A stretch of 64,000 bases of DNA from assembly GCF_902705885.1 (NCBI RefSeq), contig NZ_CACSIP010000019.1, positions 13,997 through 77,996 of the forward strand, given 5' to 3'. Made by a program: the position numbers and the translations under genes. Origin of the DNA: Mycolicibacterium austroafricanum. Its GTDB lineage: Bacteria; Actinomycetota; Actinomycetes; Mycobacteriales; Mycobacteriaceae. The notes below the pieces were generated by a model, which did not search any database, was not told the DNA's origin, and saw nothing but the letters and a program-made list of their open reading frames with translations. Shown here one piece after another: positions 27,983 through 36,649 of the stretch; position 1 is the stretch's first letter, and each line of letters opens with the position of its first letter.

Positions 27983-29064
27983 CCGGCTACCGCTTCAGCG
28001 AGTTCCGCGGGCCCGACCACACGGCACTGTGGCCGGCTCGGCGTGTCCTCCGGCAGGAACCAGCGCAGCCAGATCAGACCCTTGCGCCGTCCCGCGGTGG
28101 ACACCCAGTTCCGATGGCCCGGATCCTGGTCGCAGATCACGATCTTCCACGAGCCGTCCGGTTCATAGGTGATCTGGGAGCCGTTGATGGTGACGCGTTC
28201 GTAGGTGTGATCGTAGGTGTGCAGGAATGGATTCCACAGGCACAGGTTCCAGAACACACACTCCGGTGACGTGCCCGTCACCACCAGGGCCTGACCGGGT
28301 TCCAACTCGAAAGCGCCCATCGCGTACGCGGCGTCGGCGGCCGACCATCCGTAGGCGTTCTCGGGCACCGGGAACGGTTCCATGATCTCGTTGGGTGGGT
28401 CGATCCGGGTCGGCAGGAACGAAACCTGTTCATGCAGCCAGGTTCTGGCGTGCTGCAGCCTGCGGGTGAGATCCCCGGCGCTGTCACGGCGGCGGGCGGG
28501 CGGGTCGATGGCCTCGAGCTTCCACACCGGGCGGCGTCCGGTCGTCGGTTCGTTGAGGTAGTCGCGGGTCAGGGCGAACTCGGCATCGGGGTCGAGTCGC
28601 AGCCACGCACCGTCCCCGGCGTGCGGACCGAGCATGAACTCGAAGTTGCCGGCGCTGTCGAACTCCAGGTTTCGGTCGTTCATCGTCCCGACGATCCGGT
28701 TGCTGTACTGACCGTTGCCGGGGCCCCCGTAGACGGTCATCGACAGATAGACGGCGTCACCTCGGTTTCCGGTGACCCGGTAGGTCCGGTTCGGGTCGAG
28801 CGGCGCCAGCTGGTAGTAGGCGTCGGAGTTGTCGCCACCCCACTTCAGATACGGGCCGATGACGTCGACCAGGATCGGGTTGTCCCGGTCGCCCCACACG
28901 TAGGCGTCGACGGCGACGCGCAGCAGGCTGAACGTCAGCCGATAGGCATCGAGCAGGTCGGGTTCGTCCAGCGCCGGCTGTGTGGACAGCACCTTCTGCT
29001 CGATCGCACGGACCTCGTCGAGTAGTTCGTTGAACGCCCGTGACAGCTCGGGGGTCTCGGTCAT
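27979..29064 (-). CDS. DUF1214-domain protein (second copy)
   Basis: A 361-residue protein distantly like the DUF1214 protein at 23808-25061. It starts MTETPELSRAFNELLDEV and ends with a DUF1214 domain (AMGAFELEPGQALVVTGT, then WKIVICDQDPGHRNWVST). The beta-rich middle holds RTYRVTGNRGDAVYLSMTVYG. GAGGGAA lies 8 nt before the ATG, which overlaps the TetR stop by 4 nt (ATGA). The upstream part of the open frame is not coding. It is flanked by the TetR and sulfotransferase genes in one transcript. That two such proteins bracket the same pair of SDRs suggests paralogous steps or subunits of one pathway. Confidence 0.85.
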   Translation of the reverse strand: MTETPELSRAFNELLDEVRAIEQKVLSTQPALDEPDLLDAYRLTFSLLRVAVDAYVWGDRDNPILVDVIGPYLKWGGDNSDAYYQLAPLDPNRTYRVTGNRGDAVYLSMTVYGGPGNGQYSNRIVGTMNDRNLEFDSAGNFEFMLGPHAGDGAWLRLDPDAEFALTRDYLNEPTTGRRPVWKLEAIDPPARRRDSAGDLTRRLQHARTWLHEQVSFLPTRIDPPNEIMEPFPVPENAYGWSAADAAYAMGAFELEPGQALVVTGTSPECVFWNLCLWNPFLHTYDHTYERVTINGSQITYEPDGSWKIVICDQDPGHRNWVSTAGRRKGLIWLRWFLPEDTPSRPQCRVVGPAELAEAVAG

Positions 29065-29684
29065 CGGTGTTCCCTCTTTCGGTTGGGGACTGCGCGGACC
29101 CCCTGGATCACCAAGGAACACAGTCGTTCTGCCAGTTGTACGGGGTTCGACCCGGCGTCCATGACCACCTGCGCCTGGTAGAAGGTCGTCCCGATCACGA
29201 GCTGGTAGAAGGCATCGACGTCGACGGCCGGGTCGACCACACCCTGCTCGATGCCACTGCTCACCAGCGACCGGAAGTGTGCGACGGTGCGCTCGTCGAG
29301 CAGTTGCTGTGTGCGGATGTGCAACTCGGGGTCACGACGCCGTTCAGCGAGGATGCCCCGGGCAGCGGCCTCCACCACCGGGTCTCGCCAGAAGCTCAGC
29401 GCAGCGCTGACGAAGGTATGCAGGTCGGCCTCGAAATCGCCCGACTGAAGCGGGAGTTCGTCATCCCCCGGATCTCCGAACGCTGCGTCGAACACCAGGT
29501 GGGCCTTCGACGGCCACCGCCGGTACACGGTGGGCCGGCTGACGCCGGCGGCTTTGGCGATCGACTCGATGCTGATCTGTTCGTAGCCGTCGGTGGCGAG
29601 CAGTTCGCGGGTGGCAGCCATGATGTCGCGGTCCGCCCGCGGATCGCGCGGACGACCCCGGACTCCCGCACCCGCCACGGCCAC
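29061..29684 (-). CDS. TetR family repressor of the DUF1214-sulfotransferase operon
   Basis: A 207-residue TetR-family regulator. The N-terminal domain starts GRPRDPRADRDIMAATRELL and has the helix-turn-helix SIAKAAGVSRPTVYRRWPSKA; the C-terminal TetR_C-type domain contains FYQLVIGTTFYQAQVVMD. The start is GTG at 29684. An 18-bp palindrome lies 11 bp upstream, which fits autoregulation of this three-gene operon. The gene overlaps the DUF1214 gene by 4 nt. It may also control the converging plus-strand operon, but no matching site was noticed there. Confidence 0.9.
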   Translation of the reverse strand: MAVAGAGVRGRPRDPRADRDIMAATRELLATDGYEQISIESIAKAAGVSRPTVYRRWPSKAHLVFDAAFGDPGDDELPLQSGDFEADLHTFVSAALSFWRDPVVEAAARGILAERRRDPELHIRTQQLLDERTVAHFRSLVSSGIEQGVVDPAVDVDAFYQLVIGTTFYQAQVVMDAGSNPVQLAERLCSLVIQGVRAVPNRKREHR

Positions 29685-29694
29685 TCGATTATGA

Positions 29695-29712
29695 TTACAC
29701 TACGTAACGTAA
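29695..29712. promoter_or_regulatory. TetR operator palindrome
   Basis: TTACACTACGTAACGTAA reads almost the same on the other strand (TTACGTTACGTAGTGTAA), 14 of 18 positions matching around a central TACGTA. It is unusually AT-rich for this DNA and lies just before the TetR start, the place expected for an autoregulated promoter. Confidence 0.75.
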
Positions 29713-29751
29713 ATTAGGCAATGGTTCGCGCACCCGCGCTCGGGGACGGGC

Positions 29752-30426
29752 TCAGTAGGCGTCGTGCAGACGCATCCACTCGTAGGGCGGCTCCTGGGGC
29801 CAGCCCTCGGGCGAGTCCTCCCAGCTCTCCTGCCGGCCGTAGGGCGTGAGGTCGAGCAGGTCGAACACCACCATGAACGGCTCCTCGCCGCGGTCGAACG
29901 TCTGCCAGGTGTGGAACACCCGGTCGCCGTCGCGCAGGAACACGCTGATCGAGTGGCGTTCCTCGCCGTCGACCGTGGTGTGGAAATCCTCGTTGAACGA
30001 CGACCGCCCCGACGACACCCACGGCAGGTCCCATCCCATCCGGTCCTTGAACGCCACCAGCTTGCCCACCGGCGCCCGCGAAACCAGGACCAGCGACGTG
30101 TCCTTGGCGTAGAGGTGTGACAACGGGCCGATGTGGTCGGCCATCATCGAACAGCCCGAACAACCCTCGTCCCAGTCCGGTCCGAACATGAAGTGCTGCA
30201 CGATCAGCTGGCGGCGACCGTCGAACAGCTCGAGCAGCGACCACGGCCCGGCCTCGGTGTCGAACTCGTAGGGCGTCTCGATCGCCACCATCGGTAGCCG
30301 ACGGCGAGCGGCGCTGACCGAGTCCTTGAGCCTGATCAGTTCCTTTTCCCGGACGAGCAGTTCAGCGCGGGCACGGTCCCACTCGGCGCGCGAGACGATC
30401 GGCGGCATGGCTTCGGAGGTCCCCAT
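29752..30426 (-). CDS. DUF899 thioredoxin-like protein
   Basis: A 224-residue protein of the DUF899 family, which has a thioredoxin-like fold. The family hallmark is IVSRAEWDRARAELLVREKEL near the N-terminus, then FMFGPDWDEGCSGCSMMADH, where Cys89 and Cys92 are the predicted redox pair, and a C-terminal VFHTWQTFDRG. The exact role is unknown; a disulfide or peroxide-related activity is inferred. The start may be 18 nt further in (MPPIVSRAEW). The gene lies downstream of an LLM-type oxidoreductase on the same strand with 21 nt between. Confidence 0.85.
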   Translation of the reverse strand: MGTSEAMPPIVSRAEWDRARAELLVREKELIRLKDSVSAARRRLPMVAIETPYEFDTEAGPWSLLELFDGRRQLIVQHFMFGPDWDEGCSGCSMMADHIGPLSHLYAKDTSLVLVSRAPVGKLVAFKDRMGWDLPWVSSGRSSFNEDFHTTVDGEERHSISVFLRDGDRVFHTWQTFDRGEEPFMVVFDLLDLTPYGRQESWEDSPEGWPQEPPYEWMRLHDAY

Positions 30427-30447
30427 TCCCCGAGCATGCCACCGTGC

Positions 30448-31341
30448 TCAGTCGAAGTCGCGGACCACGTCGGCAACCTGGCGAACCTGGTCGATGTCCG
30501 AGCTCGTCGGGATCAGGTGCACCTCGTCGGTACCGATGTCGGCGAACCGCTTGAGTACCGCGTGCAGCTGCTCGGCGGTGCCCGCCCAGCCCGTGGTCGG
30601 AGCCATCGCGTCGACGATCTCGGCGGGAATCCAGTTCATGTAGCGCTGCAAGTGGCGGTGGACCTGGGCGCGGGGCTCGTCGCCGTCACCGATCGCGAAC
30701 CAGAACGACGTCGCCAGGTGCGGCGCCATCTTGCCCGCCTGCTGCCACGCCTCGCGTGCCACGTCGAACAGCTCGCTCTGCTTGCCGGCGTCCAGATCCA
30801 GGGTGGTTCCGGCGAGTCCGTCCGCCCAACCGGCGGCGTGGCGCGTCGTCTTCGGTCCCATCGTGCCCACCAGCAGCTTCGGCCCCCCGGCCTGCACCGG
30901 CGGCGGCCCCACCGGCAACGTGGACTCGGTCACCTTCTCCCCGGACCACACGCGTCTCATCACCGCCACCCGCTCGGCCATCTCGCGCATCGTCTGGGTC
31001 GCGGGGTCGGCCCCGGCGGCGCGGTAGTCCTCGTGGCGGCCCCCCACCCCGAGGCCGACGGTGAGCCGGCCGCCGCTGAGCATGTCAGCGGTCGCCAGCG
31101 CCTTGGCCAGCATCACCGGGTCGTGCAGTTGCGGGATCAGCACCGTGGTCACCAGCTGCACCCGGCCGGTCCAGGCCGCCATCGCCCCGAGCAGGGTCAG
31201 GCTCTCAGGATTGTCGAACGCCATCCGCTCGCCCCAGCACAGCGACGAGAACGGTCCGCTGTCGACGAGGTGCGCCCAGGCTTTCAGCGTCGCCGCGTCC
31301 AGGTCGGGCTCCATCACCGGCAGGGTCATCCCGATATGCAC
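30448..31341 (-). CDS. LLM-class F420-dependent oxidoreductase
   Basis: A 297-residue luciferase-like TIM-barrel protein. Signatures are the N-terminal MHIGMTLPVMEPD, the substrate-side WGERMAFDNPESLTLLGAMAAWT, the repeat QLVTTVLIPQLHDPVMLAK and GRLTVGLGVGGRHEDY. In mycobacteria such proteins usually use F420 rather than FMN. The C-terminal GTAEQLHAVLKRFADIGTDEVHL is the common closing motif. GTG start. It forms a short minus-strand run with the DUF899 protein. Substrate unknown. Confidence 0.88.
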   Translation of the reverse strand: MHIGMTLPVMEPDLDAATLKAWAHLVDSGPFSSLCWGERMAFDNPESLTLLGAMAAWTGRVQLVTTVLIPQLHDPVMLAKALATADMLSGGRLTVGLGVGGRHEDYRAAGADPATQTMREMAERVAVMRRVWSGEKVTESTLPVGPPPVQAGGPKLLVGTMGPKTTRHAAGWADGLAGTTLDLDAGKQSELFDVAREAWQQAGKMAPHLATSFWFAIGDGDEPRAQVHRHLQRYMNWIPAEIVDAMAPTTGWAGTAEQLHAVLKRFADIGTDEVHLIPTSSDIDQVRQVADVVRDFD

Positions 31342-31398
31342 GTCGGCGATTCTGGCATGCCCGGCGAATCCGGCGCGAAACGCGACGCGACGCGGGCG

Positions 31399-32541
31399 TC
31401 AGCGCGCCGGATTCGACGCGGGCGGATCCTTCTGAGCGCGGATCGGGTCGGTTCCCGGCGGTGCGAACAGTCCGCCCCGCAACCCGCCGCCGAACGTACG
31501 CACCGCCACCAGACACCAGGTGGCCAACAACCCGATGTAGGCGATCGCCGCGGCGACCCGAAATGCCGGCAGGTCGGTGTGCACGGCCAACTGCGTGGTG
31601 CCGGTGACGAACGTGCCCACCGGGAACGTCAGGCTCCACCAGGTCAGCGCAAACGGCATACCGCGGCGCAGCGTGCGGGCGGTCAGCGCGGTGGCCAGCG
31701 CGATCCACAGCACGCAGAAGCCCCACACCGGCACCCCGTAGAGGACCGCGAACACACCCATTCCGTCGGCGAGCTCCTGGTCGACGGCCAGTGCCGCATC
31801 CGTGGCGAGAAGGCCTGCCACGGTGATCGATTGGCCCAGAGGGCCGAGGACGATCCACAGCGTGGGCACTCGTGCGGTACCCGAGGTGCCGAAGTGCGCC
31901 AGCCGGCTCCAGATGATGGTGATGATGATCAGCGACGCGACCAGCGACAACCCGAACATCGCGTAGCAGCCGTAGAACATGGTGGTGCGACCGGTTCCCG
32001 GAGCCATGTGCGGGATCAGCATCGCGCCCGTGGCGGCAGACACCATGGGCGGCACCACTGGCATCAGCCATCCGCCGAACGCGGCGTCGGGTTCGACCCG
32101 GTACTGGGTGAACATCATGAAGGGGATGCTCATCGCGGTGAACAGGCCCCCGAGAGTCCCTGCGGTCCACAACACCCAGGCCAGGTCCACCGCCGCGCGT
32201 TCGCCGATCAGGTCCCTGCCCACCAGCAGCGCCCCGGCGCCGACCGTGAGCAGGGCCATCGGAGCGGCCCCGTAGAAGTGCGCCATCTGCGGATTGCGGA
32301 CGTGACTGCGCGCCACCGTGGGGTTGCGCACCCAGTGGGCGATCATCGCGAGGATGAGCAGCACCAGCCACACCGTCGAGGCCACCCAGACCACCAGCGC
32401 GAACCCCCGCAGCCCCGGTATCTGCACCGGCAACGTCGCGCCGGCCGTGGCGACGATGCCGGTGCCCATCACCGACGCGAACCAGTTCGGCCCGAGGTAA
32501 CTGAGAGGGTGGGGCCGGTCGCTGGGCATGTCACCGGTCAT
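31399..32541 (-). CDS. TDT/SLAC1-family membrane transporter
   Basis: A 380-residue integral membrane protein of the tellurite-resistance/dicarboxylate transporter (TDT, TehA/SLAC1-like) family. It starts MTGDMPSDRPHPLSYLGPNWFASVMGTG, where PNWFA..MGTGI is a family motif, and about ten hydrophobic segments follow. It is probably an anion or organic acid channel in the inner membrane; sulfite and dicarboxylate exporters are in the same family. I chose the ATG at 32541; another is at 32529. Longer upstream frames cross into the divergent kinase and are not coding. An operator-like palindrome lies 28-46 nt upstream. Confidence 0.85.
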   Translation of the reverse strand: MTGDMPSDRPHPLSYLGPNWFASVMGTGIVATAGATLPVQIPGLRGFALVVWVASTVWLVLLILAMIAHWVRNPTVARSHVRNPQMAHFYGAAPMALLTVGAGALLVGRDLIGERAAVDLAWVLWTAGTLGGLFTAMSIPFMMFTQYRVEPDAAFGGWLMPVVPPMVSAATGAMLIPHMAPGTGRTTMFYGCYAMFGLSLVASLIIITIIWSRLAHFGTSGTARVPTLWIVLGPLGQSITVAGLLATDAALAVDQELADGMGVFAVLYGVPVWGFCVLWIALATALTARTLRRGMPFALTWWSLTFPVGTFVTGTTQLAVHTDLPAFRVAAAIAYIGLLATWCLVAVRTFGGGLRGGLFAPPGTDPIRAQKDPPASNPAR

Positions 32542-32568
32542 CCAGCCAGTATGGCCACCGCGAGCGCT

Positions 32569-32587
32569 CCAGAAATGCCACTTCTGG
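32569..32587. promoter_or_regulatory. Operator-like palindrome in the TDT/kinase divergent gap
   Basis: CCAGAAATGCCACTTCTGG is a 19-bp palindrome with 16 symmetric positions (CCAGAAnTGnCAnTTCTGG). It is 28 bp from the transporter start and 115 bp from the kinase start. It could bind the neighbouring NarL-type regulator or another factor. Nearby, 32599-32609 has CGAGCAGACAC, shared with the repeat family described at 41444. Confidence 0.5.
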
Positions 32588-32701
32588 CGGTGTGTTGGCG
32601 AGCAGACACGCGCCGTCGCGGCGCAGGGGGTGGTTAACCCCCGCCGGAATGGGAGGAAAACGCTGTGTCGCCGGCACGGGCAGATCCATAGGTTGGAGTC
32701 C

Positions 32702-34030
32702 ATGGCCGCTATTGCTGACATGGACGCAGTCACCGACCCTGGTCCCGCGGTCCCGCACGAGCCGACCGCGGCAGGGTCTCCGGAACCCCGCGCGCTCGGC
32801 CTGGCACCGAGTGCATCGATGATCACCGGCGGCGCGCTCGGCTCGGTGTGGGTCTGGATCCCGTTGGCGATCGTCGTCATCGGCATCTCCTCGATCCCCA
32901 GCATCATCGGGTTCGTGGTGGCCGGCGTGGTCTTCATCTACCTGATGCGGGGCATCGAACAAGTCGAACGCGTGCGCAGCGAAGCCGTGTTCGGCATGGA
33001 CATCGGGATTCCGCCACGGCGACTGTCCCCGCACACCGGCTTCCAGCGCTGGGCACACCAGCTGTGGCTGGACCTGAGCAGCACCCGGTTCTGGAAGGCG
33101 GTGGCGCACCACTACCTGCGGATGATCTACGACATCCTGGTCACCGGGCTGGCACTGGCCCTGTTGGTGTTCGCGTTTCTCGCGCCGGCGGCCGCGATCG
33201 CCATCGGCAACAGCGACGCAGACGCCGGCCTGACGTTCCTGCCCACGCCGTTGGCCTGGCTGTTGGCAGTGGTGGCGCTGGCCGCGGCGATCGCGCTGCT
33301 GGTGTTCGCACCGGCCCTGGACGCGACGATCGACCGCTGGCTGTTGTCCCCGTCGCCGACGGCCGCACTGCAACACCAGGTCTCTGCGCTCGCCGACGCC
33401 CGCCAGGGTGCGGTGACGTCCGCGCAGACCGAACGGCACCGCATCGAGCGCGATCTGCACGACAGCGTGCAGCCGCGGCTGGTGTCCCTGGCGATGACGA
33501 TCGGCCTGGCCCAGACCAAGCTCGACACCGATCCGCCCGCGGCCAAGGCGTTGATCGCCGAAGCACACGACGACGCCAAGAGCGCTCTGGTGGAGCTGCG
33601 CAACGTGGTTCGCGGCATCGCCCCGACAATCCTGTCCGACCGCGGCCTGGACGCCGCGCTGTCGGCGGTGGTCCAGCGCGCGACGAATGCCGGTGTCCCG
33701 ACGACGCTGAGCGTGCATCTGCCCCGCCGGCTGCCCGACGAGGTCGAGGCGTGCGCCTACTTCGTGGTGGCCGAGGCTCTGACCAATGTCACCCGACATG
33801 CGGGGGCCTCGCACGCGGCGGTCACCGTGCGACTCGACGAGTCCGCGAACCGGTTGTACGTCACGGTGTTCGACGACGGCCGCGGAGGCGCGTGGATCAC
33901 CGACGACGAGAACGCGACCGGGTTGCGCGGTCTCGACGAACGGGTGCGCGCTGCCCGTGGCACCTTCTCGGTGGCCAGCCCGGTCACCGGACCCACGATC
34001 GTCACGGCGGTGCTGCCATGCGCATCGTGA
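32702..34030 (+). CDS. Sensor histidine kinase, HisKA_3 / NarL-type
   Basis: Membrane sensor kinase of 442 aa. Two membrane segments lie at ~46-82 (SVWVWIPLAIVVIG, IIGFVVAGVVFIYL), and two more at ~145-205. There is no large periplasmic domain, so it may sense membrane state. The phosphoacceptor is His253 in RIERDLHDSVQ. The ATPase domain has EALTNVTRHAG (N-box) and VFDDGRGGAW, then GLRGLDERVRAARG. The ATG at 32702 was chosen; another (MDAVTDPG) lies 18 nt on. The stop overlaps the response regulator by 13 nt, so the pair is coupled, and a DUF4097 gene follows. Confidence 0.92.
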   Translation: MAAIADMDAVTDPGPAVPHEPTAAGSPEPRALGLAPSASMITGGALGSVWVWIPLAIVVIGISSIPSIIGFVVAGVVFIYLMRGIEQVERVRSEAVFGMDIGIPPRRLSPHTGFQRWAHQLWLDLSSTRFWKAVAHHYLRMIYDILVTGLALALLVFAFLAPAAAIAIGNSDADAGLTFLPTPLAWLLAVVALAAAIALLVFAPALDATIDRWLLSPSPTAALQHQVSALADARQGAVTSAQTERHRIERDLHDSVQPRLVSLAMTIGLAQTKLDTDPPAAKALIAEAHDDAKSALVELRNVVRGIAPTILSDRGLDAALSAVVQRATNAGVPTTLSVHLPRRLPDEVEACAYFVVAEALTNVTRHAGASHAAVTVRLDESANRLYVTVFDDGRGGAWITDDENATGLRGLDERVRAARGTFSVASPVTGPTIVTAVLPCAS

Positions 34031-34662
34031 TCGCCGAGGACTCGGCGCTGCTGCGCGCCGGCATCGAGCGCATTCTGACCGACGCGGGGCACCAGGTCGT
34101 CGCCGGTGTCCCCGACGCGACGAACCTGCTGCGCCTGGTGAACGAGGAGCGGCCCGATCTGGCGATCCTCGACGTCCGGATGCCGCCGACGTTCACCGAC
34201 GAAGGGATCAGGGCCGCTGCCCTGCTCCGCAGTCAGAACCCGGAGTCACCGGTTCTGGTGCTGTCCCACTACGTCGAGGAACGCTATGCTGCCGACTTGA
34301 TCGCTTCGGACACAAAAGGTTTCGGATATCTTCTCAAAGACCGCGTAGCCGATGTCCCCGCGTTCCTCGACGCGGTGACGGTCGTCGGCGCCGGAGGCAC
34401 CGTGCTCGACCCCGAGGTGGTCTCCCAGATCCTGGTCCGCTCCCACCGGAACAACACCCTGGACGCACTGACCGCGCGCGAGCGTGAGGTCCTGCAGTTG
34501 ATGGCCGAGGGCAAGACCAACTCCGCCATCGCGATGGCACTGCACATGTCGGTCGGTTCGGCCGAAAAGCACATCGCATCGATCTTCACCAAGCTGAATC
34601 TCGCACCCGACGAGAGCGAGAACCGTCGCGTTCTCGCGGTGCTGCGCTACCTCGAATCCTGA
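34018..34662 (+). CDS. LuxR/NarL-family response regulator
   Basis: A 214-residue response regulator. The receiver domain begins MRIVIAEDSALLRAGIERIL; Asp52 in LAILDVRMPP is the phosphorylation site, and the conserved lysine is in YLLKDRV. The C-terminal LuxR-type helix-turn-helix reads LTAREREVLQLMAEGKTNSAIAMALHMSVGSAEKH. It starts 13 nt inside the kinase gene. It presumably controls the DUF4097 gene downstream and perhaps the divergent transporter. Confidence 0.95.
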   Translation: MRIVIAEDSALLRAGIERILTDAGHQVVAGVPDATNLLRLVNEERPDLAILDVRMPPTFTDEGIRAAALLRSQNPESPVLVLSHYVEERYAADLIASDTKGFGYLLKDRVADVPAFLDAVTVVGAGGTVLDPEVVSQILVRSHRNNTLDALTAREREVLQLMAEGKTNSAIAMALHMSVGSAEKHIASIFTKLNLAPDESENRRVLAVLRYLES

Positions 34663-34682
34663 AGCAGTGAAAGGACTCTGAC

Positions 34683-35567
34683 GTGACAACCACCCTCGCA
34701 CCGCCTCCCGGACCGGCCTCACCGCCTCCACCCCTGTCCCCCGGCGGACGGACCGCTGTCCGTGCCGTGCTGATCGTCGCGGCCGCGGCGCTGGTCATCG
34801 GGCTGGTCGTGACGTTGTCCGTATTCGCCTGGGGGGTGAGCACTTTCCGGGTCGTCACCGACTCCGCGGCGCTGCCGGCCACGCTGCGCTCGGTGATGAT
34901 CGACACCGGCTCCGTCCCGGTGGCGATCCGGATCACCAGCGACCGCGAGGCACGCGAACCCCGGGTGGATATGCGAATGGTGAACTCCACGCGTGCGGGC
35001 TCGGATCCGTTGTCGGTCGACACCGACGAACTCAGCGCCCGGGTGACGATCGACGCCGAGGACTCGCCGATTCTGGACTGGGGCAGGGCGTCGGAGATCA
35101 CTTTGGTGCTGCCGCCCGAGCTGGCGCGCCGAATGACGGTCACCACACAACAGCAGATGGGTGTGGTGCTCGCCCAGGCCGACGTCGACCAGCTGATCGC
35201 ACGGACCGGCGAAGGTGCCATCGTGCTGAGCGGCTCGGCCAACCACATCGACATCACCAACGAGCGCGGCGACGTCCACACCCGAGAACCGGTTTCGGTG
35301 TCCGAAACGTTCCGGGTGGTGACTCAACACGGTGACGTCAGCGTCGATTTCACCGCTGCGCCGAAGACGATCGACGCCCAATCCGTCAACGGGGACATCG
35401 TTCTCGCGCTGCCGCGGCCTGGCCCCTACAGCGTCGACGCGACAACCGGTCAGAGGTGGGGCACCACGGTCGTGCGGGTCCCGCAGACCCGGGACCCGAA
35501 GAACGCGGTGTCGGTGGTGACGGCGCGGTCGGACACCGGCGACGTCATCGTCGAGGAGCTGGATTAA
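34683..35567 (+). CDS. DUF4097 membrane-anchored beta-helix protein
   Basis: A 294-residue protein with a proline-rich cytoplasmic start (PPPGPASPPPPLSPGG), one membrane segment (~28-50, LIVAAAALVIGLVVTLSV) and a long exported domain of repeated beta strands of the DUF4097 type (GEGAIVLSGSANHIDITNERGDVHT, then VTQHGDVSVDF, VNGDIVLAL, SDTGDVIVEEL). Such proteins often accompany envelope-stress two-component systems. It follows the regulator by 20 nt in the same operon. Start GTG at 34683. Its TAA shares bases with the stop of the converging nitronate monooxygenase gene. Confidence 0.85.
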   Translation: MTTTLAPPPGPASPPPPLSPGGRTAVRAVLIVAAAALVIGLVVTLSVFAWGVSTFRVVTDSAALPATLRSVMIDTGSVPVAIRITSDREAREPRVDMRMVNSTRAGSDPLSVDTDELSARVTIDAEDSPILDWGRASEITLVLPPELARRMTVTTQQQMGVVLAQADVDQLIARTGEGAIVLSGSANHIDITNERGDVHTREPVSVSETFRVVTQHGDVSVDFTAAPKTIDAQSVNGDIVLALPRPGPYSVDATTGQRWGTTVVRVPQTRDPKNAVSVVTARSDTGDVIVEELD

Positions 35568-36610
35568 TCGCCGGCGTCGGGCGGCGCCGCCGGCAGCCCG
35601 ACGGTCAACTTCTCGATGATCGAGGCGACAGGTGCGGATTCGGCCTGCAGATATCCGGTGCCCGCCCAGACGTTGACCGCATGCGGGTCCCCAGCACGCA
35701 CCGACGCTGCACGCACCGGACTGGTCAGATGGTGCACCTCGGGATATCCGAACGGCGCCTGGGATTCGTGCTCGTCGACGAACCGGTTGCGCAACCCGCG
35801 CGCGTAGCGGCCGGAGAACGCGCGTGTCACAACGGTTTCGGTGAACTGAGGATCCCGCAGCGCCGCCCGGTGCACCGCGCTGCTGCCGGCTTCGTCGGCG
35901 AGCAGGAACGCGGTTCCCAGCTGGGCGGCCACCGCTCCCGCCTGCAACACCCGCCGCACGTCGCCGGCGCCCATCAGCCCTCCGGCCGCGATGACGGGGA
36001 TGTCGAGATCAGCCACGATCCTGGCCACCAGCACGTCGAGCGGCCCCTTCGACGGTGCTGCGGTCGCATCGAACGTGCCGCGGTGCCCACCCGCCGACGG
36101 ACCCTGCGCGACCACGGCGTCGACCCCACACTCCACGGCGAGCCTCGCCTCGGCAATCGTGGTCACGGTGCCGACGGTGCTGATCCCGGCGTCGGAGAGC
36201 CGCCGCCGTTCGTCGGCGCTCGGCAGCCCGAAGGTGAACGACGCCACCGCCGGCCGCAGCTGCAGCAGGACCTCGATCTTGGCGTTCCAGCGGTCGTCGT
36301 CGAAGCGCGGCGCGCCCAGGCTGACGCCGTAGTGCTGCGCCTCGGCGGCCAACGCGTCGGCATACGCCTCGATCGCGGCGGGGGTGGCCGCACTGGGCTG
36401 CGGCACGAAGAGATTGGCACCGACCGGCCCCGTGGTCAGTCGTGCGGCGGCCTCGAGTCGCTCGGCGAACACCTCGGCGGTCAGGTAACCGGCGGGCACG
36501 AACCCCAGGCCGCCGGACTCTGCGCCCGCCGCGGCCAGCTGCGGGGTGGACGGCCCGCCCGCCATCGGGGCGATCAGGACCGGGACGGCGAGATCACGAA
36601 CGTCGAACAT
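35564..36610 (-). CDS. Nitronate monooxygenase (2-nitropropane dioxygenase family)
   Basis: FMN TIM-barrel enzyme of 348 aa. The N-terminal VPVLIAPMAGGPSTPQLAAA, the central VAQGPSAGGHRGTFD (phosphate-binding GGH motif) and IPVIAAGGLMGAGDVRRVLQAGA are characteristic. In nitronate monooxygenases the conserved His of GGH is catalytic. It oxidises alkyl nitronates, such as propionate-3-nitronate, using O2. AAGGAGGT precedes the ATG at 36610. It lies downstream of the Rrf2-type regulator by 39 nt on the same strand and may be controlled by it. Confidence 0.9.
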   Translation of the reverse strand: MFDVRDLAVPVLIAPMAGGPSTPQLAAAGAESGGLGFVPAGYLTAEVFAERLEAAARLTTGPVGANLFVPQPSAATPAAIEAYADALAAEAQHYGVSLGAPRFDDDRWNAKIEVLLQLRPAVASFTFGLPSADERRRLSDAGISTVGTVTTIAEARLAVECGVDAVVAQGPSAGGHRGTFDATAAPSKGPLDVLVARIVADLDIPVIAAGGLMGAGDVRRVLQAGAVAAQLGTAFLLADEAGSSAVHRAALRDPQFTETVVTRAFSGRYARGLRNRFVDEHESQAPFGYPEVHHLTSPVRAASVRAGDPHAVNVWAGTGYLQAESAPVASIIEKLTVGLPAAPPDAGD

Positions 36611-36649
36611 CACACCTCCTTGGAAGCCACAACCAACCGGAAGCCCCAA

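Noticed and set aside
30436..32637. 733-codon plus-strand frame
   Set aside because: Antisense to the LLM oxidoreductase and the TDT transporter, both with strong family signatures; low-complexity His/Arg/Gln content.
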